From NCBI GenBank assembly GCA_934465535.1, contig CAKSKV010000001.1, positions 62,001 to 126,000 of the forward strand: DNA of 64,000 nt. Direction: 5' to 3'. Shown one piece after another: positions 1 through 8,993 of the stretch. This DNA comes from an uncultured Clostridia bacterium. Its GTDB lineage: Bacteria; Bacillota; Clostridia; Christensenellales; QALW01. The position numbers and the translations under genes are program-made. Every line of letters begins with the position of its first letter. The first letter of the stretch is position 1. The notes under the pieces were generated by a model. It made no database searches. It was not told the DNA's origin and saw only the letters and a program-made list of their open reading frames with translations.

Positions 1-164
1 TTATCTCAAGAGAGAATCTGGACGCGGTGGCGCAGAATATATCGGCTTATCTTGAGCAGATACTTGCGGCGGTGGAGGAGCCTGCACAGTGGGAAAAATA
101 CCGCGCGCACTTTCTTGCAAACGCATCGCTTCTCCCGGCGCGCGCAGAAAACGAAAACGGCTGA
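1..164 (+). CDS. 3' end of an unidentified protein (partial)
   Basis: An open frame enters from the left edge and ends with TGA at 162-164, giving the last 53 residues of a protein. It begins ISRENLDAVAQNISAYLEQI and ends in ARAENENG. The composition (amphipathic Glu, Ala and Leu, then a charged tail) suggests a C-terminal helix of a soluble protein. No family is recognised from this fragment. It converges on the TrpR-like gene, whose stop is about 40 bases away. The reading frame is clear; the function is not. Confidence 0.55.
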   Translation, partial: ISRENLDAVAQNISAYLEQILAAVEEPAQWEKYRAHFLANASLLPARAENENG

Positions 165-205
165 CGAATCGGCCGTTTTTATATTTTTACTACATATATC
201 AAGTA

Positions 206-526
206 TTATTCTTTATTTGTCTGCGGGGTATCGTTCGTTCCGCTGCGCTCGAGGGCTATGCGGTAGCCCTCAGCTCCGTATTTAAGGCAGCGGTTTATGC
301 GGCTTATGGTGGCGGTGCTGGCGCCGGTGAGCCGGGCGATATCGATATAGGTGATATCCTCTGCCAGCATGCGCGCCACTTCAAGACGCTGGGCCATGGC
401 CTGAAGCTCGCTTACGGAGCAGAGATCCTCAAAGAAACGGTAGCATTCCTCCCGGCTGCGCAGGGAAAGTATGGCATCAAAAAGCTCATCGTTGAGCTTG
501 CTTTGAAGTCGGGAATGGTATTCCAT
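206..526 (-). CDS. yerC: TrpR-like/YerC-YecD family DNA-binding regulator
   Basis: A 106-residue protein of the YerC/YecD family, small helical repressor-like proteins related to TrpR. The hallmark segment is visible: an N-terminal helix, then REECYRFFEDLCSVSEL, AQRLEVARML, and a helix-turn-helix ending TGASTATISRINRCL that would contact DNA. The ligand and target genes of this family are not established, and tryptophan binding should not be assumed. The start is the ATG at 524-526, preceded by AAAGGCGG at good spacing. A longer open frame reaches base 667 but its extra residues look non-coding. It is convergent with the partial gene at the left edge. Family assignment is strong. Confidence 0.85.
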   Translation of the reverse strand: MEYHSRLQSKLNDELFDAILSLRSREECYRFFEDLCSVSELQAMAQRLEVARMLAEDITYIDIARLTGASTATISRINRCLKYGAEGYRIALERSGTNDTPQTNKE

Positions 527-941
527 ATTCGAACCGCCTTTCTTATGCAGCTGTGTGCGTAAAACAGTATTGCTTTTTCGGAATAAAACGACCCGGCGCG
601 GGTGAAAATACGATAAAAGAAACTGCGCAGCGGGTGCTTGAGCCTGCGTGCAGACTGCCGCTGACACTTTACTATTTTAACACAATGCCTGCAAAAAGCA
701 AGGGCTTTTTACTTAGGAAGGCGCAGGACGGATTATAAATAAAGCAGCTTATAAAGCCGCTGCGAAAGAACGCATAAATACAAGAAAACGGGCGATATCA
801 ACACTTTTTGTTCCGTCGTGTGAAAAGAACGGCACTTAACGGGCGGCAAGTGTATATCAATAAGCACAAAAGGTGTTGATTTTGCACTTGAATTGTACTA
901 TAATAAACAATAAAGATTACTCATGCAAAGGAGAAAGGATA
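527..941. other. Intergenic region between yerC and the SGNH lipoprotein
   Basis: This stretch of 415 bases separates two divergently transcribed genes. Its right end holds the promoter of the lipoprotein gene (876-904). Around 670-700 the minus strand reads TTGCTT, 16 bases, TAAAAT, a possible yerC promoter. Short overlapping frames here lack ribosome binding sites and are not called. Confidence 0.5.
876..904 (+). promoter_or_regulatory. Sigma-A type promoter of the SGNH lipoprotein gene
   Basis: A -35 box TTGATT (876-881), a 17-base spacer and a perfect -10 box TATAAT (899-904) lie 38 bases before the start codon. The spacing and the -10 box match the vegetative consensus. Confidence 0.75.
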
Positions 942-2225
942 ATGAAAAAGACTGTAATCGCCGTTTTGGCGATACTTATGGCGCTGACCTTCATGTTTGT
1001 CGGCTGCGTCAAGGATCCTCAGACCTCTGAGGTTCCGGATAATTCCGCGACCGCTCCCGGCGAGTCGGCAACGGCAGGAGACAACACCCCGGACACCCCG
1101 GCGGTTTCCCCCACGCCCAAGCCCGCTGCTCCGTCAAAGGATGACAGCCTGGAGTATAAGTACACTCTTAACGAGATGACCATGCCCATTTGGCAGAGCA
1201 ACACCATGTATAACGAGTGTGTTACCTTCCACGAAAATGAGGACGGCAGCATAACGGGCAACCTGCTCTTCAAGCCCATTCAGATAATAGCGGTTCGCGA
1301 TGTTACCCTGAAGATCGAGCTTAAAGAGGGCGTTCACTACAAGCTGGACGAAAACGACCCCACCAAGGTTATATGGCTTCCCGGCGATGAGACCTTCTCC
1401 ATTCCGTACTTCAAGCCCGGCGACCTTACCAGCGCGCATAAGGACAAGTGCGGAACCGACGGCTCCGGCGGAATCATTAACGGTGTTATGTACTGCGTAG
1501 GCGAGTGGCTGTATTCCAAGCAGATCTGCTTTACCTACACCTATGATCTTAACGAAAACGAAATGCCGCATGCCGAGTTTGCCGGCTCCAAGCTGCCCAA
1601 GACTTTGGCAAAGCTTAAGGGCGGCGAGCAGGTGAAGATCTCCTTCTACGGTGACTCCATCTTTACCGGCTGCGATTCCTCCTCTACCTACGGCAGAGAG
1701 CCCAAGGCTCCGACCTTCTTCAACATGGTAAAGAGACAGCTCAGCGCTCTTTATCCCGATGCGAAGATCAAGATTACAAACCCCTCCGTGGGCGGCTGGC
1801 AGGCTAAGGACGGTCTTGCCAATGTTGACAGCAAGGTTGCTGCCGGCAAGCCGGATCTTGTTATTCTGGGCTTCGGCATGAACGATTCCAATGTGGACGG
1901 CGAGGATGAGGCCAAGACCATTCAGCAGATGATGGATAAGATTTTGGCCAAGAACCCCGACTGCGAGTTCATCGTGGTATCCACCTTCCATGCAAATCCC
2001 CAGATCGGCTGGGATATCAAGCAGGGCACTCACGGCGCGGCCTTCAAGGCTCTTGAGAAGACCGGTGTGGCGGCTATGGATATGTATGCCCCCCATACCT
2101 ATATCCTTGAGAGAAAATCCTTCCAGGACACCACCGGAAACAATGTTAACCACCCCAACGACTGGTTTGCAAGAATGTATGCCATGCAGATACTGACCAT
2201 GCTGTATGATTACAATGCCGGCTGA
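942..2225 (+). CDS. SGNH/GDSL hydrolase-family lipoprotein
   Basis: A 427-residue exported lipoprotein. The N-terminus is a lipoprotein signal (MKK, hydrophobic core, lipobox FVGC), followed by a Ser/Thr/Pro-rich linker to about residue 65. The C-terminal half is an SGNH esterase domain: block I YGDSIFTG with nucleophile Ser239, block III GFGMNDSN, and block V NHPNDWF with the Asp-His pair. The region between the linker and the hydrolase is probably a beta-sandwich accessory domain, as in some carbohydrate esterases. It probably deacylates a sugar polymer at the cell surface; the substrate is inferred only. The ATG at 942 follows AAAGGAGAAAGG; an upstream in-frame start would spoil the signal peptide. 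It is a single gene between its own promoter and terminator. Confidence 0.85.
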   Translation: MKKTVIAVLAILMALTFMFVGCVKDPQTSEVPDNSATAPGESATAGDNTPDTPAVSPTPKPAAPSKDDSLEYKYTLNEMTMPIWQSNTMYNECVTFHENEDGSITGNLLFKPIQIIAVRDVTLKIELKEGVHYKLDENDPTKVIWLPGDETFSIPYFKPGDLTSAHKDKCGTDGSGGIINGVMYCVGEWLYSKQICFTYTYDLNENEMPHAEFAGSKLPKTLAKLKGGEQVKISFYGDSIFTGCDSSSTYGREPKAPTFFNMVKRQLSALYPDAKIKITNPSVGGWQAKDGLANVDSKVAAGKPDLVILGFGMNDSNVDGEDEAKTIQQMMDKILAKNPDCEFIVVSTFHANPQIGWDIKQGTHGAAFKALEKTGVAAMDMYAPHTYILERKSFQDTTGNNVNHPNDWFARMYAMQILTMLYDYNAG

Positions 2226-2239
2226 TACGGTATAAACGC

Positions 2240-2275
2240 GGCCTCCGGAATTTTTGCCGGAGGCCTTTTGTTTTT
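2240..2275 (+). terminator. Rho-independent terminator of the SGNH lipoprotein gene
   Basis: GGCCTCCGG (2240-2248) pairs perfectly with CCGGAGGCC (2257-2265), followed by TTTTGTTTTT. Confidence 0.9.
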
Positions 2276-2342
2276 ATCCTGCGGCAAAACAAAAAAACGG
2301 CGCCGGTACCGCAAAGGGTAACGGCAGCAAGAAGGATGCAAT

Positions 2343-3122
2343 ATGAAATGCTTTTGCTTTGACCTTGACGGCACGCTTTACCGCGGCGATGAGCCGGTGG
2401 AATATGCAGCGGAGTTTGTTTCGCTGCTGTACAAAAGGAACATACCCTATGCCGCCCTTACCAATTGCCCCATGAGAGCGCCCGAAGAAACGGCGGCACG
2501 GCTGGAAAAAATGGGCATACCCATGCCTGCGGAATGCGTTGTATCCTCCGGCATGACGGCGGCAAGGGTGCTGGCGGAGCGGGGAGAGAAAAGCGTGTAT
2601 GTTGTGGGCAGCCCGGCGCTTAAAAAAGAATGTGAAAGCCGGGGGCTGCTTGTTTCGCAAAGCGCCTCCGCCGTGCTTATAGGCTTTGACAGAAGCATAA
2701 CCTATGAGGATATGAATACGGCCTGCAAGCTGGCTATGGACGGGGCAAGGCTGTACTGCACAAACACGGACCCGGTAATTCCGCAGGGAGGCAGGCTTAT
2801 TCCGCACACGGGAGCAATAGCCGCAATGGCGGAGTATGCCGTTAAGAAAAGGTGCATTTATATAGGCAAGCCCGAAAAATATATGATGCAGGACTGTATG
2901 CGCATATTTGCCGCACAGGGAGCGGACGCGCGGGCAAGCGAAATTTATGTGGTGGGGGACCGTGCTGATACCGATATGGCCTTTGCTGAAAACTGCGGAG
3001 TAACCGGCTGCATGGTGCTTACCGGCACGGGCACGCGAAAAGAAGCGATTGATGCCGGAATTCCGCAGGAATATATTTTTCAAAACCTTGCACAGCTTAA
3101 AGAAAAGCTGCTTGAGGACTGA
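2343..3122 (+). CDS. HAD-superfamily phosphatase, NagD-like (HAD-IIA)
   Basis: A 259-residue cytoplasmic hydrolase of the NagD/pNPPase group. Motif I is FDLDGTLYRG near the N-terminus with the nucleophilic and acid Asp. Motif II is ALTNCP in place of the usual TNN. Motifs III and IV are GKPEKYM and VVGDRADTDMAFAENCG. The cap domain lies between motifs II and III. These enzymes remove phosphate from small sugar phosphates or nucleotides; the substrate cannot be told from sequence. Length is typical. AAGAAGGA precedes the ATG. A terminator separates it from the gene before, so it probably has its own weak promoter. Confidence 0.85.
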   Translation: MKCFCFDLDGTLYRGDEPVEYAAEFVSLLYKRNIPYAALTNCPMRAPEETAARLEKMGIPMPAECVVSSGMTAARVLAERGEKSVYVVGSPALKKECESRGLLVSQSASAVLIGFDRSITYEDMNTACKLAMDGARLYCTNTDPVIPQGGRLIPHTGAIAAMAEYAVKKRCIYIGKPEKYMMQDCMRIFAAQGADARASEIYVVGDRADTDMAFAENCGVTGCMVLTGTGTRKEAIDAGIPQEYIFQNLAQLKEKLLED

Positions 3123-3150
3123 CGGCGGAAATGCAGCTGCCGTAAAATCA

Positions 3151-3189
3151 AAAGCCGCGAAAAACGCTGAGTTTTTCGCGGCTTTTTTT
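3151..3189. terminator. Bidirectional terminator between the HAD phosphatase and thiT
   Basis: AAAGCCGCGAAAAAC (3151-3165) pairs with GTTTTTCGCGGCTTT (3171-3185). T-rich sequence follows on both strands, so it can serve both convergent genes. Confidence 0.88.
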
Positions 3190-3218
3190 AAGAACAAGAC
3201 TTGTTTGCTTATTAAGGC

Positions 3219-3908
3219 TTATTCGCCCTGTGCATCGGTTGCTGCCGGAGCGGCGGGGGACTGCTTCCTGCCGGTGATAATGCGGCGAAGGGGAGAAACC
3301 GCCATTATTGCGCCTGCGCCGATAAGGGTGATAACAAATTCGGGCAGCATATAGGTGGCGTTGTAAACGGCGGAGTATACGCAGGCAAGGCCGGTGCCGG
3401 TGTATTTGCCCATGATGCTTTGGCAAAGCTCGGGGGCGATTTTAACAAAGGCATCGGGATCGGTAAAGAACCATTCGGCATAGCCGCCCCAAAGGATCGC
3501 GCCGCTGCCGAAGTGTGCGGCATAGCGAAGGAGAACACACAGTGCAGCACCAAGCAGCAGGGCCACGGTGTTGTTTTTGATGCAGCTGCGGAAAACGCCG
3601 CCAAGGCCGAGCACGGTGAAGGCCACTACATAGTCAAGCAGAGCCATATAGAATACATTTATGCCCTCAAGCCCCGCAAAAGCCTGAGATGCGGTGGCAC
3701 CCATGAGCATCTGCAAAAGAGAATAGGTAAACGCGGTCAAAATTCCCCATGCATTGCCGTACATATAGCCCACAAGAATGATGGGCAGCATGGAAAACAG
3801 GGTAACCGAGCCGCCCCAGGGCAATTCGTATATCTTTATAAGAGACAGTACGAAGCTCAGCGCCAGCATAAGCGCGCTGACTACAAGTTTTTTTGTTTTT
3901 TGGTTCAT
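3219..3908 (-). CDS. thiT: Thiamine transporter ThiT (ECF S component)
   Basis: A 229-residue membrane protein of the ThiT/YuaJ family, the thiamine-binding S subunit of ECF transporters. It pairs with the shared EcfA-EcfA'-EcfT energising module, which is not in this window. Visible features are about six hydrophobic segments, the early SALMLALSFVLSLIKIYELP stretch, and the aromatic-rich region LRYAAHFGSGAILWGGYAEW that forms the thiamine pocket in this family. A charged, Ala/Pro-rich tail follows the last helix. The ATG at 3908 is chosen because AGAGGTTGG precedes it; the ATG 18 bases upstream lacks a site. The TPP riboswitch directly upstream independently supports the assignment. Confidence 0.93.
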   Translation of the reverse strand: MNQKTKKLVVSALMLALSFVLSLIKIYELPWGGSVTLFSMLPIILVGYMYGNAWGILTAFTYSLLQMLMGATASQAFAGLEGINVFYMALLDYVVAFTVLGLGGVFRSCIKNNTVALLLGAALCVLLRYAAHFGSGAILWGGYAEWFFTDPDAFVKIAPELCQSIMGKYTGTGLACVYSAVYNATYMLPEFVITLIGAGAIMAVSPLRRIITGRKQSPAAPAATDAQGE

Positions 3909-3942
3909 GTTCCAACCTCTTTTCATTTTTTATGAATAAGCC

Positions 3943-3975
3943 GGAAAAAAAGAAAAACCGCGGTATGCCCGCGGT
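3943..3975 (-). terminator. Intrinsic terminator of the TPP riboswitch expression platform
   Basis: On the minus strand ACCGCGG (3975-3969) pairs with CCGCGGT (3963-3957), followed by TTTTTCTTTTTTT. It lies between the aptamer and thiT, as expected for a riboswitch that stops transcription when TPP binds. Confidence 0.8.
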
Positions 3976-3997
3976 AAATTGCTAAGTTTGCTAAGTA

Positions 3998-4090
3998 GCT
4001 TATCTTCCTACGATGGCATTACCCATATCAGGTTAAAGGGTTAAAAGCAGCATAGCTTTAATCTCAGCCGAATTCCTTCAGCACCCCTGA
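3998..4090 (-). promoter_or_regulatory. TPP (THI-box) riboswitch controlling thiT
   Basis: Reading the minus strand, the conserved THI elements appear in order: CAGGGGTGC, GGCTGAGA, then ACCCTTTAACCTGATATGGGTAATGCC split over the central loop, and CGTAGGAAG. These are the standard pyrimidine- and pyrophosphate-sensing parts of the TPP aptamer. The downstream terminator and repeated CTTAGC segments suggest terminator/antiterminator switching. It should repress thiT when thiamine pyrophosphate is plentiful. Confidence 0.95.
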
Positions 4091-4107
4091 CTTATTCAAT
4101 TGCACTG

Positions 4108-4136
4108 ATTATACAGCATTGTTTTGCACCTGTCAA
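4108..4136 (-). promoter_or_regulatory. Consensus sigma-A promoter of the thiT riboswitch transcript
   Basis: On the minus strand TTGACA (4136-4131), a 17-base spacer and TATAAT (4113-4108) give a perfect vegetative promoter just before the aptamer. Confidence 0.9.
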
Positions 4137-4178
4137 CAAAAGAATGGGCAGCAAAGGGTTTTTTGCGCACATCGGGTA

Positions 4179-5510
4179 TCAGGCGCTTTGTACGCCCCTT
4201 TGTGCGCGCTTAAGGCGCATACGGATGCGCACAAAGGCAAATACCGCCACCAGCAGCTCGGTAATGGGCATTGCCCACCATACGGAATCTCCGCCGAAAA
4301 CAAGGGGAAGCACGATTATAAGCGCGCCGCTTAACAATATTCCGCGGGAGACGGACACCGTCATGGAGCCGGGGGAATCCAGCGTGGACTGGCAGTAGTA
4401 GGAGGCATAAACATTAAAGGGCAGCAGCAGGAAGGAAAGGGCATAAATACGCATTATTTCAGGCGCTATAAGCAGGACATTTTCGGTAGGGGTCATAAAC
4501 AGGCGGATAAAGGCCGTGGGCAGCAGCATGGTAAGCACGGTCCATAAAACCCCTATTAAGGCGCAGGTAATTATGTTGTATTTAAGCAGCAGGCGTATGC
4601 GGTCAAAGAGGTTTGCGCCGTAATTCTGCGAAAGTATCGGCTGGGAGGCCTGCCCCACGCCGTAGGCGCAGCATTGCACAAAGGTGCTTACGGACACGAT
4701 AACACCGTATACCGCCAAGGCGTCGGTGCCAAGGTATTGCAGTATTCTGCGGTTAAAAAGTATTGTAAGTACGCCCATTGCAATATCCACAATAAAGGAG
4801 GAAAAGCCGTTGTATATTATGCGGCCGTAGCTTGAAAAAATGTGCTTGTCCCGCTCAAAACGCAGGGTATTTTTTTTGGAAAAGAAGTGGGTGGCCAGTA
4901 CAATAAGCGAAACGGAGGCGCCCATTGCGGTGGCGATGCCTGCGCCCTTCATGCCCATATCAAGGGTGAAAACAAAGAAATAATCCCCGAAAACATTGAA
5001 TATGCCGCCCGCCAGCACCGCCTTGGTGGCGCGTGCCGGATCGGAATCGTTGCGGAGAAACGAAGAAAATATGCATATAAAAACATACACCGGCACCGAC
5101 GGCTTAAGGGAAAGAAGATAATCTTTGCACAGGGGCAGGAGGGAATCGGTCGCACCGAAAAGACGCAGAAGCGGCTCCTCAAACACATAAAGGACGGCTA
5201 CAAGCAAAACGGATATTATGCCCGCCATTGTGACGGAGGCGGTGAAATAGCGGTTGGCGGAGGTTTCGCCGCGCCCGCGCGCCACGGCGTAGAGCACCGA
5301 GCCGCCTATTGCCGCAAGCAGACCGAGGCTGTATATAATGTTCCACATGGGGGATACCACGGCCATGGCGGCGGAGCCGTCGGGCCCGTGATAGCGCCCG
5401 ACCATTGCAGCGTCCACAAGGCCGTAGATGCTGGAGATAAGCGTGCTTCCGAACGAGGTAAGCAGAAAACGGGCATAGAGCCTGCCGATATTATCCTTTA
5501 ATAAGTCCAT
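4179..5510 (-). CDS. MATE-family efflux transporter
   Basis: A 443-residue polytopic membrane protein with about 12 hydrophobic segments in two repeats, typical of the MATE/MatE drug and metabolite exporters driven by Na+ or H+. The N-terminal repeat shows GSTLISSIYGLVDAAMVGRY and the second repeat YGVGQASQPILSQNYGA, both family signatures. The substrate is unknown. The ATG at 5510 follows AAAGGACAA; an upstream extension of the frame would add a non-membrane arginine-rich stretch and is rejected. It is transcribed away from polA from its own promoter. It differs in sequence from the second MATE gene at 54.4 kb. Confidence 0.88.
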   Translation of the reverse strand: MDLLKDNIGRLYARFLLTSFGSTLISSIYGLVDAAMVGRYHGPDGSAAMAVVSPMWNIIYSLGLLAAIGGSVLYAVARGRGETSANRYFTASVTMAGIISVLLVAVLYVFEEPLLRLFGATDSLLPLCKDYLLSLKPSVPVYVFICIFSSFLRNDSDPARATKAVLAGGIFNVFGDYFFVFTLDMGMKGAGIATAMGASVSLIVLATHFFSKKNTLRFERDKHIFSSYGRIIYNGFSSFIVDIAMGVLTILFNRRILQYLGTDALAVYGVIVSVSTFVQCCAYGVGQASQPILSQNYGANLFDRIRLLLKYNIITCALIGVLWTVLTMLLPTAFIRLFMTPTENVLLIAPEIMRIYALSFLLLPFNVYASYYCQSTLDSPGSMTVSVSRGILLSGALIIVLPLVFGGDSVWWAMPITELLVAVFAFVRIRMRLKRAQRGVQSA

Positions 5511-5564
5511 AAATAAATTGTCCTTTTGCCGCGAAGATTGTACTGCTTTTGTTAAAACAAAACG

Positions 5565-5593
5565 ATTATATCGGCTTGGCAAAGACAAGTCAA
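5565..5593 (-). promoter_or_regulatory. Sigma-A promoter of the MATE gene
   Basis: On the minus strand TTGACT (5593-5588), 17 bases, TATAAT (5570-5565). It lies 55 bases before the ATG, divergent from polA. Confidence 0.85.
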
Positions 5594-5728
5594 GCAAAAC
5601 AAAAAGCAAAGCTGTCTGGCGGCGGGATTTTCGGCATGCACCCGCCTTCGGGGGCAAAAAGGGGTTTATAATTTTACGGTATTATGATACAATAGCATTA
5701 TGTAATGTTGGAAGTGAGCGTGTTTTTT

Positions 5729-8311
5729 ATGATAAAGCTTATGCTGATTGACGGCAATTCCCTGCTAAACCGCGCGTTTTATGCCATGCCGCTGCTTACT
5801 GCGGCGGACGGACGGTATACAAACGCCGTTTACGGCTTTACAAATATGCTTTGGAGCGCAATTGAACAGATTGCTCCCACCCATATAGCCGTTGCCTTTG
5901 ACAGGCGGGAGCCCACCTTCCGCCATCGGGAGTATGCGGATTATAAAGCCGGAAGAAAGCCCATGCCGCCGGAGCTTGTGCCGCAGTTTCCGCTTTTGCG
6001 CGAGGTGCTGGAGGTAATGCGCATTTCCACGGTGGATATAGCGGGCTATGAGGCGGATGATATTATAGGCACGCTCAGCCGGATATGCGAAAAGGAAAAC
6101 GGAGAATGTGTTGTGCTCTCCGGCGATAAGGACACCCTTCAGCTGGTTTCGGACAAAACCACGGTATGGATAACGCGAAAGGGAATAAGCCAGACGGAAA
6201 AATTCACTCCGCAATATCTTAAAGAAAGCATGGGGCTTACCCCGGAGCAGATAATTGACTATAAAGCGCTTGCGGGCGACAGCTCGGACAACATTCCGGG
6301 TATAAGCTCTGTTGGGGAAAAAACCGCGCTTAAGCTGCTGGAAAACTATAAAACCACGGAAGGCGTGCTGGATAACGCAAAAAATATAGGCGGAAAGCTG
6401 GGGCAGCGCATAGAGGCGCAGCGGGAGCAGGCACTTCTCAGCAAGCGGCTTGCCACTATCGACCGTAATGCGTCCCTTGATTTTACAATGCAGGACTGTG
6501 TCTATCTCCCTGCGGATACGGGCGTGCTCAGACGGGAATTTGAGCTTTTGGGCTTTCGGTCGCTGCTTGCGCGCTTGCCGCAGGCGCAGCAGGAGGAAAA
6601 ACGACAGGAAACGCGGGAGTTTGCAAGGCCGGAAACAATAAATCTAAACGGGATCCAAGGGCTTAAGGAAGCGCTGGAAGACCTTGCAAAGCACCGACAG
6701 GATGCGGACAAAAACGAGGTATATTTTCTTATATCGCCCGATAAGGAAACCGGGCAGAGGCTTGCCTATATTTCCTTTGACGAAAAACGACAGCTTTGTA
6801 TCCCGATCTGCGAAAACCTGCTTTGGCAGGGCGCAGCGCCGGAGGAGCTTTTCGGCGCGCTTGGCGATATTATATCAAATAAAAGCATAGTGACCTATGA
6901 TGCAAAAAGCCTTATGCATGAAACGGGCGGGTTTGAAGCGGGCGGCGATATAATGGTGGCGGAATACCTGCTTGATTGCCTTAAGGGGGACTATCCGCTT
7001 GAGGGCATACTGGAAAAATACGGCCTTGAGGCGGGAGCGTGCCAAACGGCATATATTGCCGCCCGCCAGCAGGAGGCACTTAAAGAGCAGGGAATGCTTG
7101 AGCTGTATAAAAATATTGAGCTGCCGCTTATAGGGGTGCTTTACTCCATGGAGGAAAGCGGTTTTACCGTGGATATTTCCATGCTGCGCACGCTGGGGGC
7201 TGCCTTCGGGGAGGAAATGGAGGCTTTAAGCGCACAGATATACGATATGGCGGGGGAAACCTTCAACATAAACAGCACAAAGCAGCTGGGAGAGATTCTT
7301 TTTGAAAAGCTCGGACTTCCGCACGGGCGCAAGACAAAAACCGGATACTCAACCGGCATTGAGGTGCTTCAGGCTTTGGCGGAGGATCATCCGATAATTC
7401 CCGCAATTATGGAATACCGTAAATTGCAGAAGCTTAAAAGCACATATATAGACGGTATGCTGCCGCTGCCCGATGCATCGGGAAGGGTGCATTCAAGCTT
7501 CAATCAGACAGTGACCGCAACGGGAAGAATATCGTCAACCGAGCCAAACCTTCAGAACATCCCCGTGCGCACCGAAATAGGCAGAGAGATACGGCGCGCC
7601 TTTGTTGCACGAGAGGGCTGCGTACTGGTGGACGGCGACTATTCGCAGATAGAGCTGCGGGTGCTGGCCGATATGTCGGGCGATGAGGGGCTGCGGCACG
7701 CGTTTTGCAGCGGTGAGGATGTTCATACCGCTACGGCGGCGTCGGTGTTCGGCGTAAAAAAAGAGGAAGTGACGCGCCGGCAGCGGTCGGCTGCAAAGGC
7801 GGTGAATTTCGGCATAGTATACGGAATAAGCGATTTCGGCCTTGCACGCAATATCGGCGTGCCGGTAAAGGTGGCGGCGCAGTATATTGCGGATTATTTT
7901 GCGAAATATCCGGGAGTAAAGGCGTTTACGGATCGCTGCAAGGCGGAGGCCAAGCTGAACGGATACGCAGTTACCATGATGGGGCGCAGGCGTCCCTGCC
8001 CGGAGCTTTCAAGCTCAAACTACAACACACGCACCTTCGGGGAAAGGGTGGCCATGAATACGCCGGTTCAGGGCAGTGCGGCCGATATAATCAAGCTGGC
8101 CATGGTAAAGGTAAAGCAGGAGCTGCAAAAGCGCAATATGAACACAAGGCTTATCCTTCAGGTGCACGATGAGCTTATTCTGGAGGCGCCGATTGAAGAA
8201 AAAGAAGCGGCGCAGCAGCTGCTTAAGGAATGTATGGAGCAGTGCTGCTCTCTGAGCGTGCCGCTGCTGGTGGAATGCGGCAGCGGACAGAATTGGTTTG
8301 AAGCCAAATAG
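5729..8311 (+). CDS. polA: DNA polymerase I
   Basis: An 860-residue family A polymerase for gap filling and Okazaki fragment processing. The N-terminal 5'-3' exonuclease is intact: LIDGNSLLNRAFYA, VAFDRREPTFRH, ADDIIGTL, SGDKDTLQLVSD and the helix-hairpin-helix GDSSDNIPG. The middle 3'-5' exonuclease-like domain (about 300-470) lacks the catalytic Asp-x-Glu, so proofreading is probably absent, as in Bacillus and Thermus enzymes. The polymerase domain has motif A DYSQIELRVLA, the O-helix RRQRSAAKAVNFGIVYG and motif C QVHDELILE. The start is taken at 5729, after GGAAGTGAG; the ATG at 5705 is possible and would add eight residues. coaE follows 59 bases later, probably in one operon. Confidence 0.95.
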   Translation: MIKLMLIDGNSLLNRAFYAMPLLTAADGRYTNAVYGFTNMLWSAIEQIAPTHIAVAFDRREPTFRHREYADYKAGRKPMPPELVPQFPLLREVLEVMRISTVDIAGYEADDIIGTLSRICEKENGECVVLSGDKDTLQLVSDKTTVWITRKGISQTEKFTPQYLKESMGLTPEQIIDYKALAGDSSDNIPGISSVGEKTALKLLENYKTTEGVLDNAKNIGGKLGQRIEAQREQALLSKRLATIDRNASLDFTMQDCVYLPADTGVLRREFELLGFRSLLARLPQAQQEEKRQETREFARPETINLNGIQGLKEALEDLAKHRQDADKNEVYFLISPDKETGQRLAYISFDEKRQLCIPICENLLWQGAAPEELFGALGDIISNKSIVTYDAKSLMHETGGFEAGGDIMVAEYLLDCLKGDYPLEGILEKYGLEAGACQTAYIAARQQEALKEQGMLELYKNIELPLIGVLYSMEESGFTVDISMLRTLGAAFGEEMEALSAQIYDMAGETFNINSTKQLGEILFEKLGLPHGRKTKTGYSTGIEVLQALAEDHPIIPAIMEYRKLQKLKSTYIDGMLPLPDASGRVHSSFNQTVTATGRISSTEPNLQNIPVRTEIGREIRRAFVAREGCVLVDGDYSQIELRVLADMSGDEGLRHAFCSGEDVHTATAASVFGVKKEEVTRRQRSAAKAVNFGIVYGISDFGLARNIGVPVKVAAQYIADYFAKYPGVKAFTDRCKAEAKLNGYAVTMMGRRRPCPELSSSNYNTRTFGERVAMNTPVQGSAADIIKLAMVKVKQELQKRNMNTRLILQVHDELILEAPIEEKEAAQQLLKECMEQCCSLSVPLLVECGSGQNWFEAK

Positions 8312-8370
8312 ACTTTTATTGAAAAAAGAAAAGCGGCTTTTGATAAAACGGCATAATACGGAGGCGTAAA

Positions 8371-8988
8371 ATGCGGGTTATAGGAATAACGGGCGGAATG
8401 GCCAGCGGAAAAAGCGAGATAAGCCGTCATATTGCGGCGCAGGGCTTTACCGTGTTTGATGCCGATGCCTGCTCAAGGGCGCTTACCGGGAAAAACGGAG
8501 CGGCGCTTGAAGGCATAGCACAGGTGTTCGGAGAAAATTTTGTAAAGGACGGCGTGCTGGACAGGAAGCTCATGAGCGTCGAGGTGTTTTCGGATGACGG
8601 CAAACGAAAACAGCTGGAACAGATAATACATCCCATGGTAATTGCCGAATGTATCAAACTTATGCATAAATGCACAAATGAGCAGTTGTTCTTTATAGAT
8701 GCGCCGCTGCTGATAGAAAGCGGTATGAATGAAATGTGTGATGAAGTATGGGCGGTTTATGCCACGGTTGAGCAGCGCATAGAGCGCGCAATGAAAAGAA
8801 GCGGCCTCAGCAGGGAAGAAGCCATAGGCAGAATAAAAAGCCAAATACCTTTTGCACAAAGAAAGCGCTGCTCAAGCGCCGTAATAGACAACAGCGGCAC
8901 GCTGGAAAAAACACTCAAGCGCACGGATGCACTGATTGCCGCGGCGCTGAAAAAACAGATGTCAAACGAAAAACAAACAAGGGGATAA
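8371..8988 (+). CDS. coaE: Dephospho-CoA kinase
   Basis: A 205-residue P-loop kinase for the last step of coenzyme A synthesis, phosphorylating the 3'-OH of dephospho-CoA with ATP. It has the Walker A GITGGMASGKSE at the N-terminus, then FDADACSRAL with the substrate-binding Asp, IIHPMVIAE, IDAPLLIESGM and the lid RIKSQIPFAQRKR, followed by IDNSGTLEKT. Length matches the family. A ribosome site CGGAGG precedes the ATG. It sits between polA and a solute-binding protein whose start is 5 bases after its stop, so these are likely co-transcribed. The polA-coaE neighbourhood is common in Bacillota. Confidence 0.95.
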   Translation: MRVIGITGGMASGKSEISRHIAAQGFTVFDADACSRALTGKNGAALEGIAQVFGENFVKDGVLDRKLMSVEVFSDDGKRKQLEQIIHPMVIAECIKLMHKCTNEQLFFIDAPLLIESGMNEMCDEVWAVYATVEQRIERAMKRSGLSREEAIGRIKSQIPFAQRKRCSSAVIDNSGTLEKTLKRTDALIAAALKKQMSNEKQTRG

Positions 8989-8993
8989 ACACC

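Noticed and set aside
524..540. GGTTCGAAT on the minus strand, like a tRNA T-arm
   Set aside because: It is part of the yerC ribosome site region; no acceptor stem or anticodon arm can be built around it.
1134..2153. 339-codon minus-strand frame opposite the SGNH lipoprotein gene
   Set aside because: The plus-strand protein has a signal peptide and catalytic blocks; the reverse frame has no start site or domain.
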